17,308 nt of DNA, from positions 1 through 17,308 of the forward strand of contig JAEHDC010000076.1 in NCBI GenBank assembly GCA_016880595.1, given 5' to 3'. Each line of letters opens with the position of its first letter. The first letter of the stretch is position 1. This stretch comes from Candidatus Saccharimonadota bacterium. GTDB taxonomy: Bacteria > Patescibacteriota > Saccharimonadia > Saccharimonadales > EFPC-124. The notes under the pieces are model-generated. The model searched no databases. It saw only the letters and a list, made by a program, of their open reading frames with translations, and was not told where the DNA came from. Positions 1 to 6,486 of the stretch are shown piece after piece. Made by a program: the position numbers and the translations under genes.

Positions 1-272
1 AAGCAAATGTCGTGATCGGCATGCTGGATAATCGTCCAGATATTACCGCACCCACAGGCAATAGTATTTTGCCAACCATGGCGCTCGATCAATCGCTTTA
101 GCTTGCGTGTGTTGCTCGCATCAAGATCGCGCATGATTAGTCTGATAGTGTCTCTGTTGATGCCCGTTGCATTAGAAAAATTACAACGAATCTCCTGGTC
201 TTGTTTCGTCATATTCTGAATTACTAAACCGATGTCCCTATTGTCACGGGTAATTATGTTTTTAACTTTCAT
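1..272 (-). CDS. DUF6624-like protein, C-terminus cut by window edge
   Basis: This partial gene is read from an ATG at 272 and runs off the left edge, leaving about 90 residues. The visible protein carries the pattern I associate with DUF6624: a DQ(E)IR segment near residue 24, then NTRKLKRLIERHGW, then a WTIIQHADHD block. In that family these correspond to the 'NT..LK.II...GWP' and 'W.(I/L)VQHAD.D' motifs. The family's biochemical function is unknown to me. Its start overlaps the end of the upstream 77-codon frame (262-495), which suggests translational coupling. The alternative start at 212 (MTKQDQE) would drop part of the domain, so I prefer 272. The assignment is from motif memory, not from a search. 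Confidence 0.65.
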   Translation of the reverse strand, partial: MKVKNIITRDNRDIGLVIQNMTKQDQEIRCNFSNATGINRDTIRLIMRDLDASNTRKLKRLIERHGWQNTIACGCGNIWTIIQHADHDIC

Positions 273-495
273 TAATAACTACTATATTCAATTTTTTCAA
301 TGATGTGAACCTATAAAACACAGAAAGCTTATCACCCACTTGTATCGTATGACCGTAATTACCACTGTCTTTTTTATTGAACTCGTCAATAATATTTAGC
401 GGCGTATCTATTTGGTAGATCGTGCCGGATGAACCTTGGAGCGTAAAGGCTCCCGCGCTTTTGGTAGTTGCGTCAGGGCAGTTGCTACGTGGCAC
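262..495 (-). CDS. small hypothetical protein, coupled to DUF6624-like gene
   Basis: This is a 77-codon frame from a GTG at 495. Its last codons overlap the ATG of the DUF6624-like gene by 11 nt. The protein has no signal peptide or membrane segment. Its C-terminal two thirds alternate hydrophobic and polar residues (GTIYQIDTP, GHTIQVGDKLSVFYRF, KLNIVVINES), as expected for a small beta-rich domain. There is no good Shine-Dalgarno sequence before the GTG, so the true start may lie elsewhere. It could also be the displaced N-terminal part of the downstream gene after a frameshift, but the clean start-stop overlap favours two genes. I do not recognise a family. Confidence 0.4.
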   Translation of the reverse strand: MPRSNCPDATTKSAGAFTLQGSSGTIYQIDTPLNIIDEFNKKDSGNYGHTIQVGDKLSVFYRFTSLKKLNIVVINES

Positions 496-562
496 TTATG
501 CACATACGCAATGTTAAACGCTATGATAAACCACTTTCGTTTGCTAAGCGCGATCGGCGCGG

Positions 563-712
563 ATGTGTAGTGCTTGGGCCTGGCACTACGATGTAAGATT
601 GAATATTGAAATTACGTGTCATGAGCTTGGTGTGCTTGAAGCTCCGAGAATGCCAGATTCAGATGATGACGTCGAGCCAGACGCTTATGAAGATTACTCT
701 TGGGAAGGTTAG
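563..712 (+). CDS. 49-codon acidic-tailed ORF, possibly a gene remnant
   Basis: An open frame from an ATG at 563 ends in TAG at 710-712. The 49 residues end in an acidic, aromatic tail (roughly PDSDDDVEPDAYEDYSWEG). That looks like the natural C-terminus of a protein rather than random translation. The frame is open upstream only to 548, where an in-frame TAA lies at 545-547, and there is no ribosome binding site. It is therefore most likely the 3' remnant of a decayed gene. The 500-740 stretch shows nothing else that I can support. Confidence 0.25.
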   Translation: MCSAWAWHYDVRLNIEITCHELGVLEAPRMPDSDDDVEPDAYEDYSWEG

Positions 713-781
713 CGGTGCACTATGCCCTGAAGTTGTAGCGTGGTTGCAAAATGTTTAGCTCAATTGTATATTTATAATAAT

Positions 782-1486
782 ATGTTTAGAAAAGCAATAT
801 TTTTTCCTGTTGGTAGCTATGAGCAACATGGATCGCTTTTGCCTCCAGAAACCGATTCTTTTATAGCGAGCCGTATTGCCAAAGATTTGAGTCACTTTTA
901 TAGAGATTCTTTACTGTTGCCCGCTTTAAACTTTGGCATATCTACTGAGCATAATGATTTTGCTTCAACCATTACACTTGACAATCCGAGCTATCTGTCA
1001 TTCGTGTCAACTCTTTTAAACTCAATAAAAATAGACAACTCTTTGATTGTAGTAATCAATGGGCACGGCGGCAATGTAAATATTTTAAGGGCCATTGAGT
1101 CAGATTACAACTACAAAAATTCATCCACAAAAGTTTTTGTACCCTCTGTTTATGGCGAAAAAGTCGTAAACCGCTGCTGTGAATTATTTGGCGAGTTCGA
1201 CACCCATGCTGGCTCGGTTGAAGCGTCATTAATTGCTTATTACGGCTACGGCAAAAAGGACAAAATCACACTTGAAGACACGGATTATATAAAGAAAATG
1301 ACCGGGTCATTAAGATTTTTTAGAACAAATCAGGTTAATAAAAAAGGTGTTATCAAAAATACCAGTAAACTTGTAGTTGACTCAGCACTAGGCAAAGACA
1401 TTCACGAGTTTATGATTGCCCAGCTCAAGCTTGAAATCGATGATATTTTTAAAAACGTTAATCGGATAAGTGATGCTATTGAATAA
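782..1486 (+). CDS. creatininase-family metal-dependent amidohydrolase
   Basis: This is a creatinine amidohydrolase-family enzyme (creatininase, MftE and ArfB belong here), about 234 residues, a normal length. Counting from the ATG at 782, the family metal-site signatures are present: PVGSYEQHG (E14, H16), PPETDS (D25), GISTEH (H57), NGHGGN (93-98, with H95) and DTHAGSVEASL (H142, E147). Members hydrolyse cyclic amide or peptide-like bonds at a divalent metal pair in the cytoplasm. The substrate cannot be inferred because no mycofactocin or riboflavin/deazaflavin genes lie nearby. The usual PGT after the TEH segment is replaced by AST, so it may be a divergent specificity. A longer frame begins with GTG at 740, but family alignment starts right after residue 1 of the 782 start, so I chose 782. 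Neither start has a convincing Shine-Dalgarno sequence. Confidence 0.85.
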   Translation: MFRKAIFFPVGSYEQHGSLLPPETDSFIASRIAKDLSHFYRDSLLLPALNFGISTEHNDFASTITLDNPSYLSFVSTLLNSIKIDNSLIVVINGHGGNVNILRAIESDYNYKNSSTKVFVPSVYGEKVVNRCCELFGEFDTHAGSVEASLIAYYGYGKKDKITLEDTDYIKKMTGSLRFFRTNQVNKKGVIKNTSKLVVDSALGKDIHEFMIAQLKLEIDDIFKNVNRISDAIE

Positions 1487-1515
1487 ACAATAGCCAATTA
1501 AAGAAAGGCATACAA

Positions 1516-1689
1516 ATGATATCGGTGAATAGTAGTATTCTAGGAGCAATTGCAGCCTGGATAATCTTATTGGTAATTGCTCAAAAGTAGGTTAAAGATA
1601 ATACTGTCCGTGGTGTAATCACAGGCTATGTAATAATAAGCTTTGTTAGCTATATTGTAACCCAGGCTTTTGCTTGGCTTCCCTTTTAG
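1516..1689 (+). pseudogene. two-helix small membrane protein split by in-frame TAG
   Basis: An ATG at 1516 follows a good ribosome binding site (GAAAGG, 7 nt away). It opens a 24-codon peptide whose body is a hydrophobic helix (ILGAIAAWIILLVIAQK). A TAG at 1588-1590 ends it. The same frame then runs on for 32 sense codons (VKDNTVRGVITGYVIISF...AFAWLPF) to a TAG at 1687-1689, encoding a polar loop and a second hydrophobic helix. Read through, this is a 57-residue helix-loop-helix membrane protein. The simplest reading is a CAG-to-TAG nonsense mutation. Alternatives are a genuine 24-residue membrane peptide or chance. I recognise no family. Confidence 0.4.
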
Positions 1690-1733
1690 CAGAATTGGAA
1701 TATGAGGACTTGATGTACTGATATCAAATTTAT

Positions 1734-1753
1734 GCTATATTGTAAACAATAGC
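1734..1753. promoter_or_regulatory. imperfect inverted repeat upstream of DUF5684 gene
   Basis: GCTATATTGT and ACAATAGC form an imperfect inverted repeat with one bulged base and a two-base loop, ending 22 nt before the ATG at 1776. The region around it is AT-rich with -10-like hexamers (TATGCT, TATATT) and a TTGATG at 1710-1715, but the spacings (15 or 20) are not ideal. It could be an operator or a 5' UTR hairpin. Confidence 0.25.
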
Positions 1754-1775
1754 ATTAAAACAGTAAAGAGTGGGC

Positions 1776-2150
1776 ATGTACTATTACGATGTAAGTTATT
1801 ATCAGAATATTAATCCAATTTATATGTGGTTTGTGTTGATACTTGCGCTTATTGCGCTTGTTGGCTGCTGGAAGGTCTTTACAAAAGCAAAGCGGCCGGG
1901 TTGGGCAATTTTGATTCCAATTTATAACACCTATGTAGTTTTAAAAATAATCAACAGGCCGTGGTGGTGGCTACTGCTTTTGCTTGTTCCGCTGGTGAAC
2001 ATTTTTGTTGCAATAATGATGATGTATGAGCTTTCTTTGGCTTTTGGCAAAGGTCTTGGCTACACTTTACTCCTTGTGTTGCTGCCGTTTATCGGCTTTA
2101 TAATGCTTGGCTTTGGTGATGCAAAATACAGCAAGCCGGCAAGACGCTAG
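1776..2150 (+). CDS. DUF5684-type small integral membrane protein
   Basis: This is a 124-residue membrane protein with three hydrophobic segments, roughly residues 15-35, 63-88 and 96-114 of the ATG start. The signatures match DUF5684 as I know it: KRPGWAILIPIYNTYVVL, the RPWWWLLLLLVPLVN block, AFGKGLGYT and the terminal LGFGDAKY. The family is common in small-genome bacteria and often lies near secretion or signal-peptidase genes. Its function is not established. The ATG at 1776 sits 6 nt after AAAGAG, which favours it over the GTG at 1770. A strong bidirectional terminator follows the stop, so it is probably transcribed alone. I see no abnormality in the gene. Confidence 0.75.
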   Translation: MYYYDVSYYQNINPIYMWFVLILALIALVGCWKVFTKAKRPGWAILIPIYNTYVVLKIINRPWWWLLLLLVPLVNIFVAIMMMYELSLAFGKGLGYTLLLVLLPFIGFIMLGFGDAKYSKPARR

Positions 2151-2173
2151 CAAGGCAGCTGCGTATAATATTT

Positions 2174-2212
2174 AAAAAGCCCGCTCTGCCAAATCTGGAA
2201 GAGCGGGCTTTT
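2174..2212. terminator. bidirectional rho-independent terminator
   Basis: AAAAGCCCGCTCT and AGAGCGGGCTTTT form a perfect 13-bp stem around a 13-nt loop. There is a T-run on the plus side and, by symmetry, on the minus side (TTTT then TAAATA). It lies between the convergent DUF5684 gene and kinase gene and can serve both. Confidence 0.88.
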
Positions 2213-2231
2213 GTGCGGCTTGAAAGTTGTG

Positions 2232-4130
2232 TCAAGCCTGTAGTAGCGTTAAAGAATTACACATCGGCGTGATTGGTTCCGTACTGCCATTGTAGGTGCA
2301 AATCAGGTTTTCGTCGGTGCCAACTTCAAAAGATTGGACAGTAAAATGCTCCAAAGCTTTTACCGTTGTTTCCTGAATTGGCGCTGACACAGTTCCGTCA
2401 ATCCGCATATACGTCCAAACTTCATCAATTACTGGAGTGACGACGTAAGTTCTATTGCCATCTCTCCAGATTGCAGGCACGGGCATGACGGTTGATGAAC
2501 CAACAATAAACCCGCTATACGAATCTATGGAGTTTGTGCCGATGGCGGCGGCAGGGACGCTGCTTGTTGAGCTGCTTTTGCAATCACTTGTTCTAAGCTC
2601 AAGCTCACCCGGCAGCAATAATACGTTTTGTATGTACAGATCTCCAGTTGTTGATCTGCCAGTAGAGCTTTCGGGAGAATAACTTCCGTAAAAGTCCAGG
2701 TCCCATAAAATGTTATTGCTATCGGAATAAATTAGGATGATGCAAGACTGACTTGCAACAGCCTCAAGGTCGTCACTGCTATCGCCACTTTTGCCCTTTA
2801 CGGTAATGTTTAGCTTCAAACCAAAGGCCGCTGAGTACGCCGAGTTGACCGTAACCGTTCGCCCAAATAGATCTGTTGCTTGACCGGAAATGTCTTCCTT
2901 AAAGTAAGGAGTTTCTATTCTTTCGACAAGCGATTCGGCCGTATCCTCAAAACTCGTCGTTGTTGACTCCCCTACAATAGTACTAATGGCATCTTTTATG
3001 TCGTTAATTGGCGTAATTCTCCAAAGACCGACACAGATGCCAACCAGCATTGTAGTTATCAAAATCCGTTTGAAGGCGCGCATGACGCGTCGACCGAACG
3101 ATGATCTTCTTGGCGGCCGTGTGGCTTTGGGCGGCCTTTGCCTGGCGGCTGGTTGCCGCGGTGCGGTTATGGGCCGCACAAAAGATGGCTTAACTCGCGC
3201 AGGTGCAAACCTTGGTTCTGCTCTTGTTTTTGGTGGACGTAATTGCCATCGAACTCTGGCTGCATGGTCCACAATTGTAGCCCGAACAGTTGGCGATAGC
3301 CAGTTAGTACTACTGCCTGCAACTAGCACGCTTGGCGGCAACATTTCTGCAATTTGGTCAAGAGTGGCGCGTTGTGCTGGATCCTTTCGCAAACAGGCTT
3401 CCACAATTGGCCGCAACGCAGTGGGCATGATGCTTAGGTCTGGCTGATTGTAACAGATGGCGTGCAGCATAGTTTGGGGATTCCGATGATTCCCAAATGG
3501 TGCACACATAGCCATATTAGCTATTGTTACGCCAAGAGAAAAGATGTCGTAGGCTGTTGTTAGCTTGCCTTCGTTGATGTACTCTGGCGCCATAAACGCC
3601 GGAGTGCCGATGCCTCTTGCTCCGGTTGATGTGATTCTGGTGAGGTCGGCAATATTGGCAATGCCAAAATCAACCAGCTTAATACTGTTGCTACCGACAA
3701 TAATATTGCCTGGTTTCACGTCACGGTGAATTACGCCAGCCCTGTGCGCATCTCGTAAGGCAATGCAAATGTTCCAGGTGTAGTTTAGGATTTCTTGCAC
3801 GGTGAGATGCTCGGACTGCATTATTTCGCCGAGGTTTGGACCGATAATGTGCTCACTAGCGTACCAGTAAGGGCGGTCAGTGACATTGTAATTTAGAACC
3901 CTGGCGGTGTGTTTTCCGCCAACTCGCATTGTGGCGCGGATTTCTTGCTCAAAGCGTCGTTTTAGCTCGTTGTTAATTATGCCGTCAGCTATTGTCATAA
4001 CTTTGACAGCAACAAGCGAGCCATCTTGAGCCGAGCAGAGATAAACCACGCCCATTCCGCCGCGTCCCAAAAGCATTTTAACCTCGTATGGGCCAATTTG
4101 CCTCGGGTCGCTTGGGCTCAAGGGTTCCAC
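2232..4130 (-). CDS. transmembrane Ser/Thr protein kinase (PknB-like) with unassigned ectodomain
   Basis: This is a Hanks-type kinase. Numbered from the longest frame (TTG at 4163), the motifs are: glycine loop LGRGGMGVVY (32-41), Lys54 in VAVK, catalytic HRDVKPGN (146-153), DFG (165-167) and APE (192-194). All catalytic residues are present. A Pro/Arg-rich juxtamembrane stretch (about 305-365) leads to one membrane helix (about 367-382). The remaining 260 residues should be outside the cell. This part is Ser/Thr-rich, contains four Cys that could pair, and shows no PASTA repeats. It presumably senses an external ligand and transmits the signal by phosphorylation. No PP2C phosphatase or FtsW/PBP neighbours are seen. 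I prefer the GTG at 4130 because GAGAGG lies 6 nt upstream. The TTG at 4163 (AGGTGA 4 nt upstream) remains possible. Confidence 0.9.
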   Translation of the reverse strand: MEPLSPSDPRQIGPYEVKMLLGRGGMGVVYLCSAQDGSLVAVKVMTIADGIINNELKRRFEQEIRATMRVGGKHTARVLNYNVTDRPYWYASEHIIGPNLGEIMQSEHLTVQEILNYTWNICIALRDAHRAGVIHRDVKPGNIIVGSNSIKLVDFGIANIADLTRITSTGARGIGTPAFMAPEYINEGKLTTAYDIFSLGVTIANMAMCAPFGNHRNPQTMLHAICYNQPDLSIMPTALRPIVEACLRKDPAQRATLDQIAEMLPPSVLVAGSSTNWLSPTVRATIVDHAARVRWQLRPPKTRAEPRFAPARVKPSFVRPITAPRQPAARQRPPKATRPPRRSSFGRRVMRAFKRILITTMLVGICVGLWRITPINDIKDAISTIVGESTTTSFEDTAESLVERIETPYFKEDISGQATDLFGRTVTVNSAYSAAFGLKLNITVKGKSGDSSDDLEAVASQSCIILIYSDSNNILWDLDFYGSYSPESSTGRSTTGDLYIQNVLLLPGELELRTSDCKSSSTSSVPAAAIGTNSIDSYSGFIVGSSTVMPVPAIWRDGNRTYVVTPVIDEVWTYMRIDGTVSAPIQETTVKALEHFTVQSFEVGTDENLICTYNGSTEPITPMCNSLTLLQA

Positions 4131-4192
4131 TGTTATCCTCTCGCGTGTAAACTTAACGAACAACCGCTCACCTATTGCGAGCAGTTAAGTAT

Positions 4193-4228
4193 ATCATACA
4201 AGAAAACAGATATTAGTCAAATGACTAA
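4193..4228 (-). promoter_or_regulatory. kinase promoter with palindromic operator-like site
   Basis: On the minus strand TTGACT (4215-4220), a 16-nt spacer and TATGAT (4193-4198) form a good sigma-70-type promoter with a short 5' UTR to the kinase. A perfect palindrome, TTAGTCA-AA-TGACTAA (4213-4228), covers the -35 element, which is a typical repressor-site position. Promoter and palindrome are seen directly; regulation is inferred. Confidence 0.6.
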
Positions 4229-4239
4229 AAGCAATTGAT

Positions 4240-4268
4240 AAGGGCGATGGCGCGTGGCTACCGCCCTT
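4240..4268 (-). terminator. hairpin after the 242-aa gene, probable terminator
   Basis: AAGGGCG (4240-4246) pairs with CGCCCTT (4262-4268), with a further weak inner pairing. The hairpin lies 16 nt past the stop of the 4284-5012 gene. The following T content on the minus strand is modest, so this is a weak terminator at best. Confidence 0.5.
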
Positions 4269-4283
4269 GGGTGAAATTAAAGA

Positions 4284-5012
4284 TTAGATATTGTTGAGAG
4301 TATTAAGCAATACCGTAAGTTGGCAGATGAACTCCGCCCACTCATCTTTTGTGCCTTCGAGTGCGCTCTCAGCAATTGCATCAATTACTCCAAGCTCTTC
4401 GCCAATCAGCCTAATGGCGATTGGGTTTTGAGGCGAGCAGGCTGCCACAAGCGCGTCTAGCTGATCTAGCCGTGCGTCGATAGTGGCTTGCCTCTTTTTG
4501 AACACATCCACGCGGTCTTTAGCTATTTGCAAAGTAAGAGCAGCAGCTTCCTCTGCCTTGGCAATGCACTCGTACACCTCCCAACGGACGTCGCTGTCGT
4601 CCTTGCCATCCCAAGTTGGTGTTGCGTACAAATCTGCATTTACACCGTTCCAAAGAGGGACAGTAATAGCTTTAATAATTAGGCTGTCCCTATGGCACCC
4701 TGCCAGAGCTTCGACGGTTGGAGGCTCGCCGAATAGTAGTCTTTCGACTTCATCATCGTCGCTTTGGTAATGCGTAAGTGCATCGCTGGTTTGCAGGAAA
4801 GCTACAACGCTAGACGCATTTGTGTTGACAAATAGCGTTTGATCGCCTGAGCTTATGCCAATAGAGCCTACACCGTCTGGCAGAACTTTGGCTGGAATGT
4901 CAGCTGGCGATTTTTGAACCAAGTCGTCAAGCGGCACATTAATGTAGCATACACCATCAACCTCTATAACCTGGTAAGTTTTGCCCATAAACTCAACCGT
5001 TGAGGCGTCCAT
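4284..5012 (-). CDS. hypothetical protein, 242 aa, acidic and helix-rich
   Basis: The ATG at 5012 has GGAG 9 nt upstream. I do not recognise a family. The N-terminal third looks beta-rich (VEFMGKTYQVIEVDGVCYINVPLDDL). The middle is acidic (SDDDEVERLLFGEPP). Residues about 140-242 are Ala-rich and predicted helical (AKAEEAAALTLQIAKDRVDVF and onward). There is no signal peptide or membrane segment, so it is probably cytoplasmic. It has its own promoter at 5072-5100 and a hairpin behind it, so it is probably monocistronic. The kinase downstream has a separate promoter, so common function is not implied. Confidence 0.6.
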   Translation of the reverse strand: MDASTVEFMGKTYQVIEVDGVCYINVPLDDLVQKSPADIPAKVLPDGVGSIGISSGDQTLFVNTNASSVVAFLQTSDALTHYQSDDDEVERLLFGEPPTVEALAGCHRDSLIIKAITVPLWNGVNADLYATPTWDGKDDSDVRWEVYECIAKAEEAAALTLQIAKDRVDVFKKRQATIDARLDQLDALVAACSPQNPIAIRLIGEELGVIDAIAESALEGTKDEWAEFICQLTVLLNTLNNI

Positions 5013-5041
5013 CCCGTGGCTCCAATCTAACTTTAAAATTC

Positions 5042-5100
5042 ATCACGCTGTTTTAGCGTGATCGACTTTTAACGTTACATTATTTTGTGTGGCTTGTCAA
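5042..5100 (-). promoter_or_regulatory. promoter plus inverted repeat for the 242-aa gene
   Basis: On the minus strand TTGACA (5095-5100), exactly 17 nt, then TAACGT (5072-5077) make a plausible promoter. Just downstream lies a perfect inverted repeat, ATCACGCT (5042-5049) and AGCGTGAT (5055-5062), with a 5-nt loop. It would fall in the start of the transcript. It could be an operator for a dimeric repressor or a 5' UTR hairpin. Confidence 0.55.
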
Positions 5101-5126
5101 TAGGCTTATGGCGTAGAAAATAACAA

Positions 5127-5156
5127 GCGTCCCGAGGTCAAATGACCCCGGGACGC
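5127..5156. terminator. strong GC-rich hairpin, terminator of the 5171-5536 gene
   Basis: GCGTCCCG-A-GGTC and GACC-C-CGGGACGC enclose an AAAT loop, giving a 12-bp stem with one mismatch. The minus-strand continuation is TTGTTATTTTC. It lies 15 nt past the stop of the 5171 gene and upstream of the next promoter. Confidence 0.75.
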
Positions 5157-5170
5157 GTGGTTGCTCGGGA

Positions 5171-5536
5171 CTAGCTCTCGACGCCTTGAATAAATGCCTG
5201 TAGCCGCCGAATCTGCTCTTGGGCTGCGGCTACGGCCTCAGCCGGAAACATTTCTTGCGCCGTCAGCTCGCGATTAAAATCGGCAACAACCCAAGGAGGA
5301 ATCGGCAGACGCACCAGCTGATCTGGCAATGGGAAATCGTGTGTAGTCGCTCTCCTAGCGTAGCCATCCTCTGCTTCATGACATTCTGCAGAATAACATA
5401 ATCTAACGCGTAGGTTGCGCTCCACTACTTCATAACCAACAACTGCAGCAGCATCATTGCCATAGCACCCCACAATATCTGCTATCGCAGCTTCTTGGCA
5501 GTCGGCAATAAATTTGGCGTAGGTTTGAATCTCCAT
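5171..5536 (-). CDS. hypothetical protein, about 121 aa
   Basis: I do not recognise a family. The protein (MEIQTYAKFIADCQEAAIAD...) looks like a small soluble alpha/beta domain. It has a C-terminal helix (AEAVAAAQEQIRRLQAFIQGV) and no membrane segment or signal peptide. The open frame extends up to 5656. However, a near-perfect promoter (5628-5656) lies inside that extension and its predicted start of transcription is near 5621, so translation must begin later. The ATG at 5536 has AAGGG 6 nt upstream and is the best candidate. The ATG at 5557 is the next choice. A strong hairpin terminator follows. It is probably a single-gene transcript. Confidence 0.55.
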   Translation of the reverse strand: MEIQTYAKFIADCQEAAIADIVGCYGNDAAAVVGYEVVERNLRVRLCYSAECHEAEDGYARRATTHDFPLPDQLVRLPIPPWVVADFNRELTAQEMFPAEAVAAAQEQIRRLQAFIQGVES

Positions 5537-5627
5537 CTTGAGCCCTTCGCTAGTCATTTTTCTTAGAGCAACCAAGCCGCCATACTGCACAGGACTAGCT
5601 GACAGTTTGGCGACCAAGTGTTTTTGC

Positions 5628-5656
5628 ATTATACAATTTTTTGTTAGATTGGTCAA
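5628..5656 (-). promoter_or_regulatory. near-consensus promoter for the 5171-5536 gene
   Basis: On the minus strand TTGACC (5651-5656), exactly 17 nt, and a consensus TATAAT (5628-5633). It predicts a start of transcription near 5621 and a 5' UTR of about 85 nt. The -35 lies 3 bp from the direct repeat bordering the MITE-like element. Confidence 0.75.
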
Positions 5657-5659
5657 TAC

Positions 5660-5790
5660 TTAATTACTAACCTGAGTCTCAAAACCCACCTTTCTGTCGC
5701 AACGGCCCTCGCCACAAAAGTGGTTTAGCCTGCCGGGAAGGCAGATGTTGCGCTAGAAAGGTGGGCTTTGAGACGCACGTTTAATTACTA
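5660..5790. mobile_element. MITE-like element with flanking direct repeats
   Basis: A non-coding element of about 111 bp (5670-5780) is bordered on both sides by the identical 10-mer TTAATTACTA (5660-5669 and 5781-5790), like a target-site duplication. Its arms, 5676-5695 and 5755-5774, are 20-nt inverted repeats with a single mismatch (GTCTCAAAACCC...; GGGCTTTGAGAC). Inside are CGCAAC/GTTGCG (5698-5703/5747-5752) and two small hairpins, CCAC-AAAA-GTGG (5712-5723) and CTGCC/GGCAG (5730-5744). The whole folds as a cloverleaf. It lies between divergent genes, so it is not a shared terminator. A structured non-coding RNA is the main alternative. Confidence 0.6.
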
Positions 5791-5807
5791 GTGCTGATGG
5801 CGCATTT

Positions 5808-5836
5808 TTGTCTGGAAGTAATTACCAAAATATGCA
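5808..5836 (+). promoter_or_regulatory. weak candidate promoter of the GNAT gene
   Basis: TTGTCT (5808-5813), a 17-nt spacer and TATGCA (5831-5836) precede the acetyltransferase. Only the -35 is close to consensus. The adjacent AT-rich TAATAT could provide the -10 instead. Confidence 0.3.
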
Positions 5837-5867
5837 AAAATAATATTAATCCCAGAAAGGACGCGAC

Positions 5868-6374
5868 ATGGCTATTGTTAGGCCGGCTATTGTTAGCGAT
5901 GTGCCAATTTTGGCGCAGCTCATGAAGGAGCTAGATGATTTTTATGGCGACGCCATTGTTGAGTCGCCAGAAGAGCGAATCGCGCAGATTAAACAAGAGC
6001 TATTTGATGATCTTCCGGCTGGTTATGTTGCGCTTGCATTTGAGGGCGAAACGCTAGTGGGGATGATTGCCTACTCTTTTGCCTGGCCTGCCAGGGGCGT
6101 GTCGAGCATGATCTTTGTAAAAGAATTGTTTGTCTCGCAGGAGTTTAGGCGGCAGAATGTTGGTAAGGAGCTTTTTTGTTTTGTGTGCCAGCTGGCAACC
6201 GAACGGCGGTGCACGCGCCTTGTATGGCAAACCGACCTTAGCAACGGGCTTGCGCTAAATTTTTACAGCAAACTTGCCTGCTCGCTGGGAGCTTTGAGCC
6301 TCGAAAGCGCTAGGAAGATTTCTTATCACCTTAGCGCCGATCAAATTGCAAGACTTGCTGATTTGAATTTCTGA
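5868..6374 (+). CDS. GNAT-family N-acetyltransferase
   Basis: This is a 168-residue protein of normal GNAT length. The N-terminal strand-helix (MAIVRPAIVSDVPILAQLMKEL) is typical. Strand 4 (FVKELFVSQEFRRQNVG) leads into the acetyl-CoA pyrophosphate-binding motif RRQNVGKEL. The C-terminal motif B region follows (RLVWQTDLSNGLALNFYSKLAC), with the usual late Asn and Tyr. It transfers an acetyl group from acetyl-CoA to an amine. The substrate is not predictable. The ATG at 5868 has AGAAAGGA 6 nt upstream, which is strong. Two hairpins follow the stop. It is transcribed towards the CRISPR array but has no apparent functional link to it. Confidence 0.88.
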   Translation: MAIVRPAIVSDVPILAQLMKELDDFYGDAIVESPEERIAQIKQELFDDLPAGYVALAFEGETLVGMIAYSFAWPARGVSSMIFVKELFVSQEFRRQNVGKELFCFVCQLATERRCTRLVWQTDLSNGLALNFYSKLACSLGALSLESARKISYHLSADQIARLADLNF

Positions 6375-6380
6375 GATCTT

Positions 6381-6406
6381 GGGCGCGACAGTTTATTGTT
6401 GCGCCC
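6381..6406 (+). terminator. hairpin after GNAT gene
   Basis: GGGCGCGAC and GTTGCGCCC pair (one G-U) around an 8-nt loop, starting 7 nt after the stop. The T-tract is poor, so the stronger hairpin at 6438-6469 may be the main terminator. Confidence 0.5.
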
Positions 6407-6437
6407 ATTAATGCCCTTTAGTCGCGACCCATCGTAC

Positions 6438-6469
6438 TGCTGTCGATTGTATCGGCAGCAATGTTTTTT
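6438..6469 (+). terminator. rho-independent terminator between GNAT gene and array
   Basis: TGCTGTCGAT (6438-6447) and ATCGGCAGCA (6451-6460) form a 10-bp stem with one wobble pair and a 3-nt loop, followed by ATGTTTTTT. It should stop plus-strand transcripts before they run antisense into the array. It could also fold at the 3' end of the minus-strand array transcript, though without a T-run there. Confidence 0.75.
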
Positions 6470-6486
6470 GCAAGCCTTTAGCTTAA

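Noticed and set aside
1588..1590. TAG recoded as an amino acid in this organism
   Set aside because: Other genes here end in TAG at sensible places (for example the DUF5684 and cas4 genes), so general recoding is not supported.
2986..3447. A 153-codon plus-strand frame opposite the kinase
   Set aside because: It is antisense to the kinase juxtamembrane and C-lobe region, has no ribosome site, and its sequence looks like the complement of a Pro/Arg/Ala-rich stretch.
6438..6469. tracrRNA or anti-repeat near the array
   Set aside because: The sequence is a terminator hairpin with no complementarity to the repeat, and Cas12a-type systems do not need a tracrRNA.
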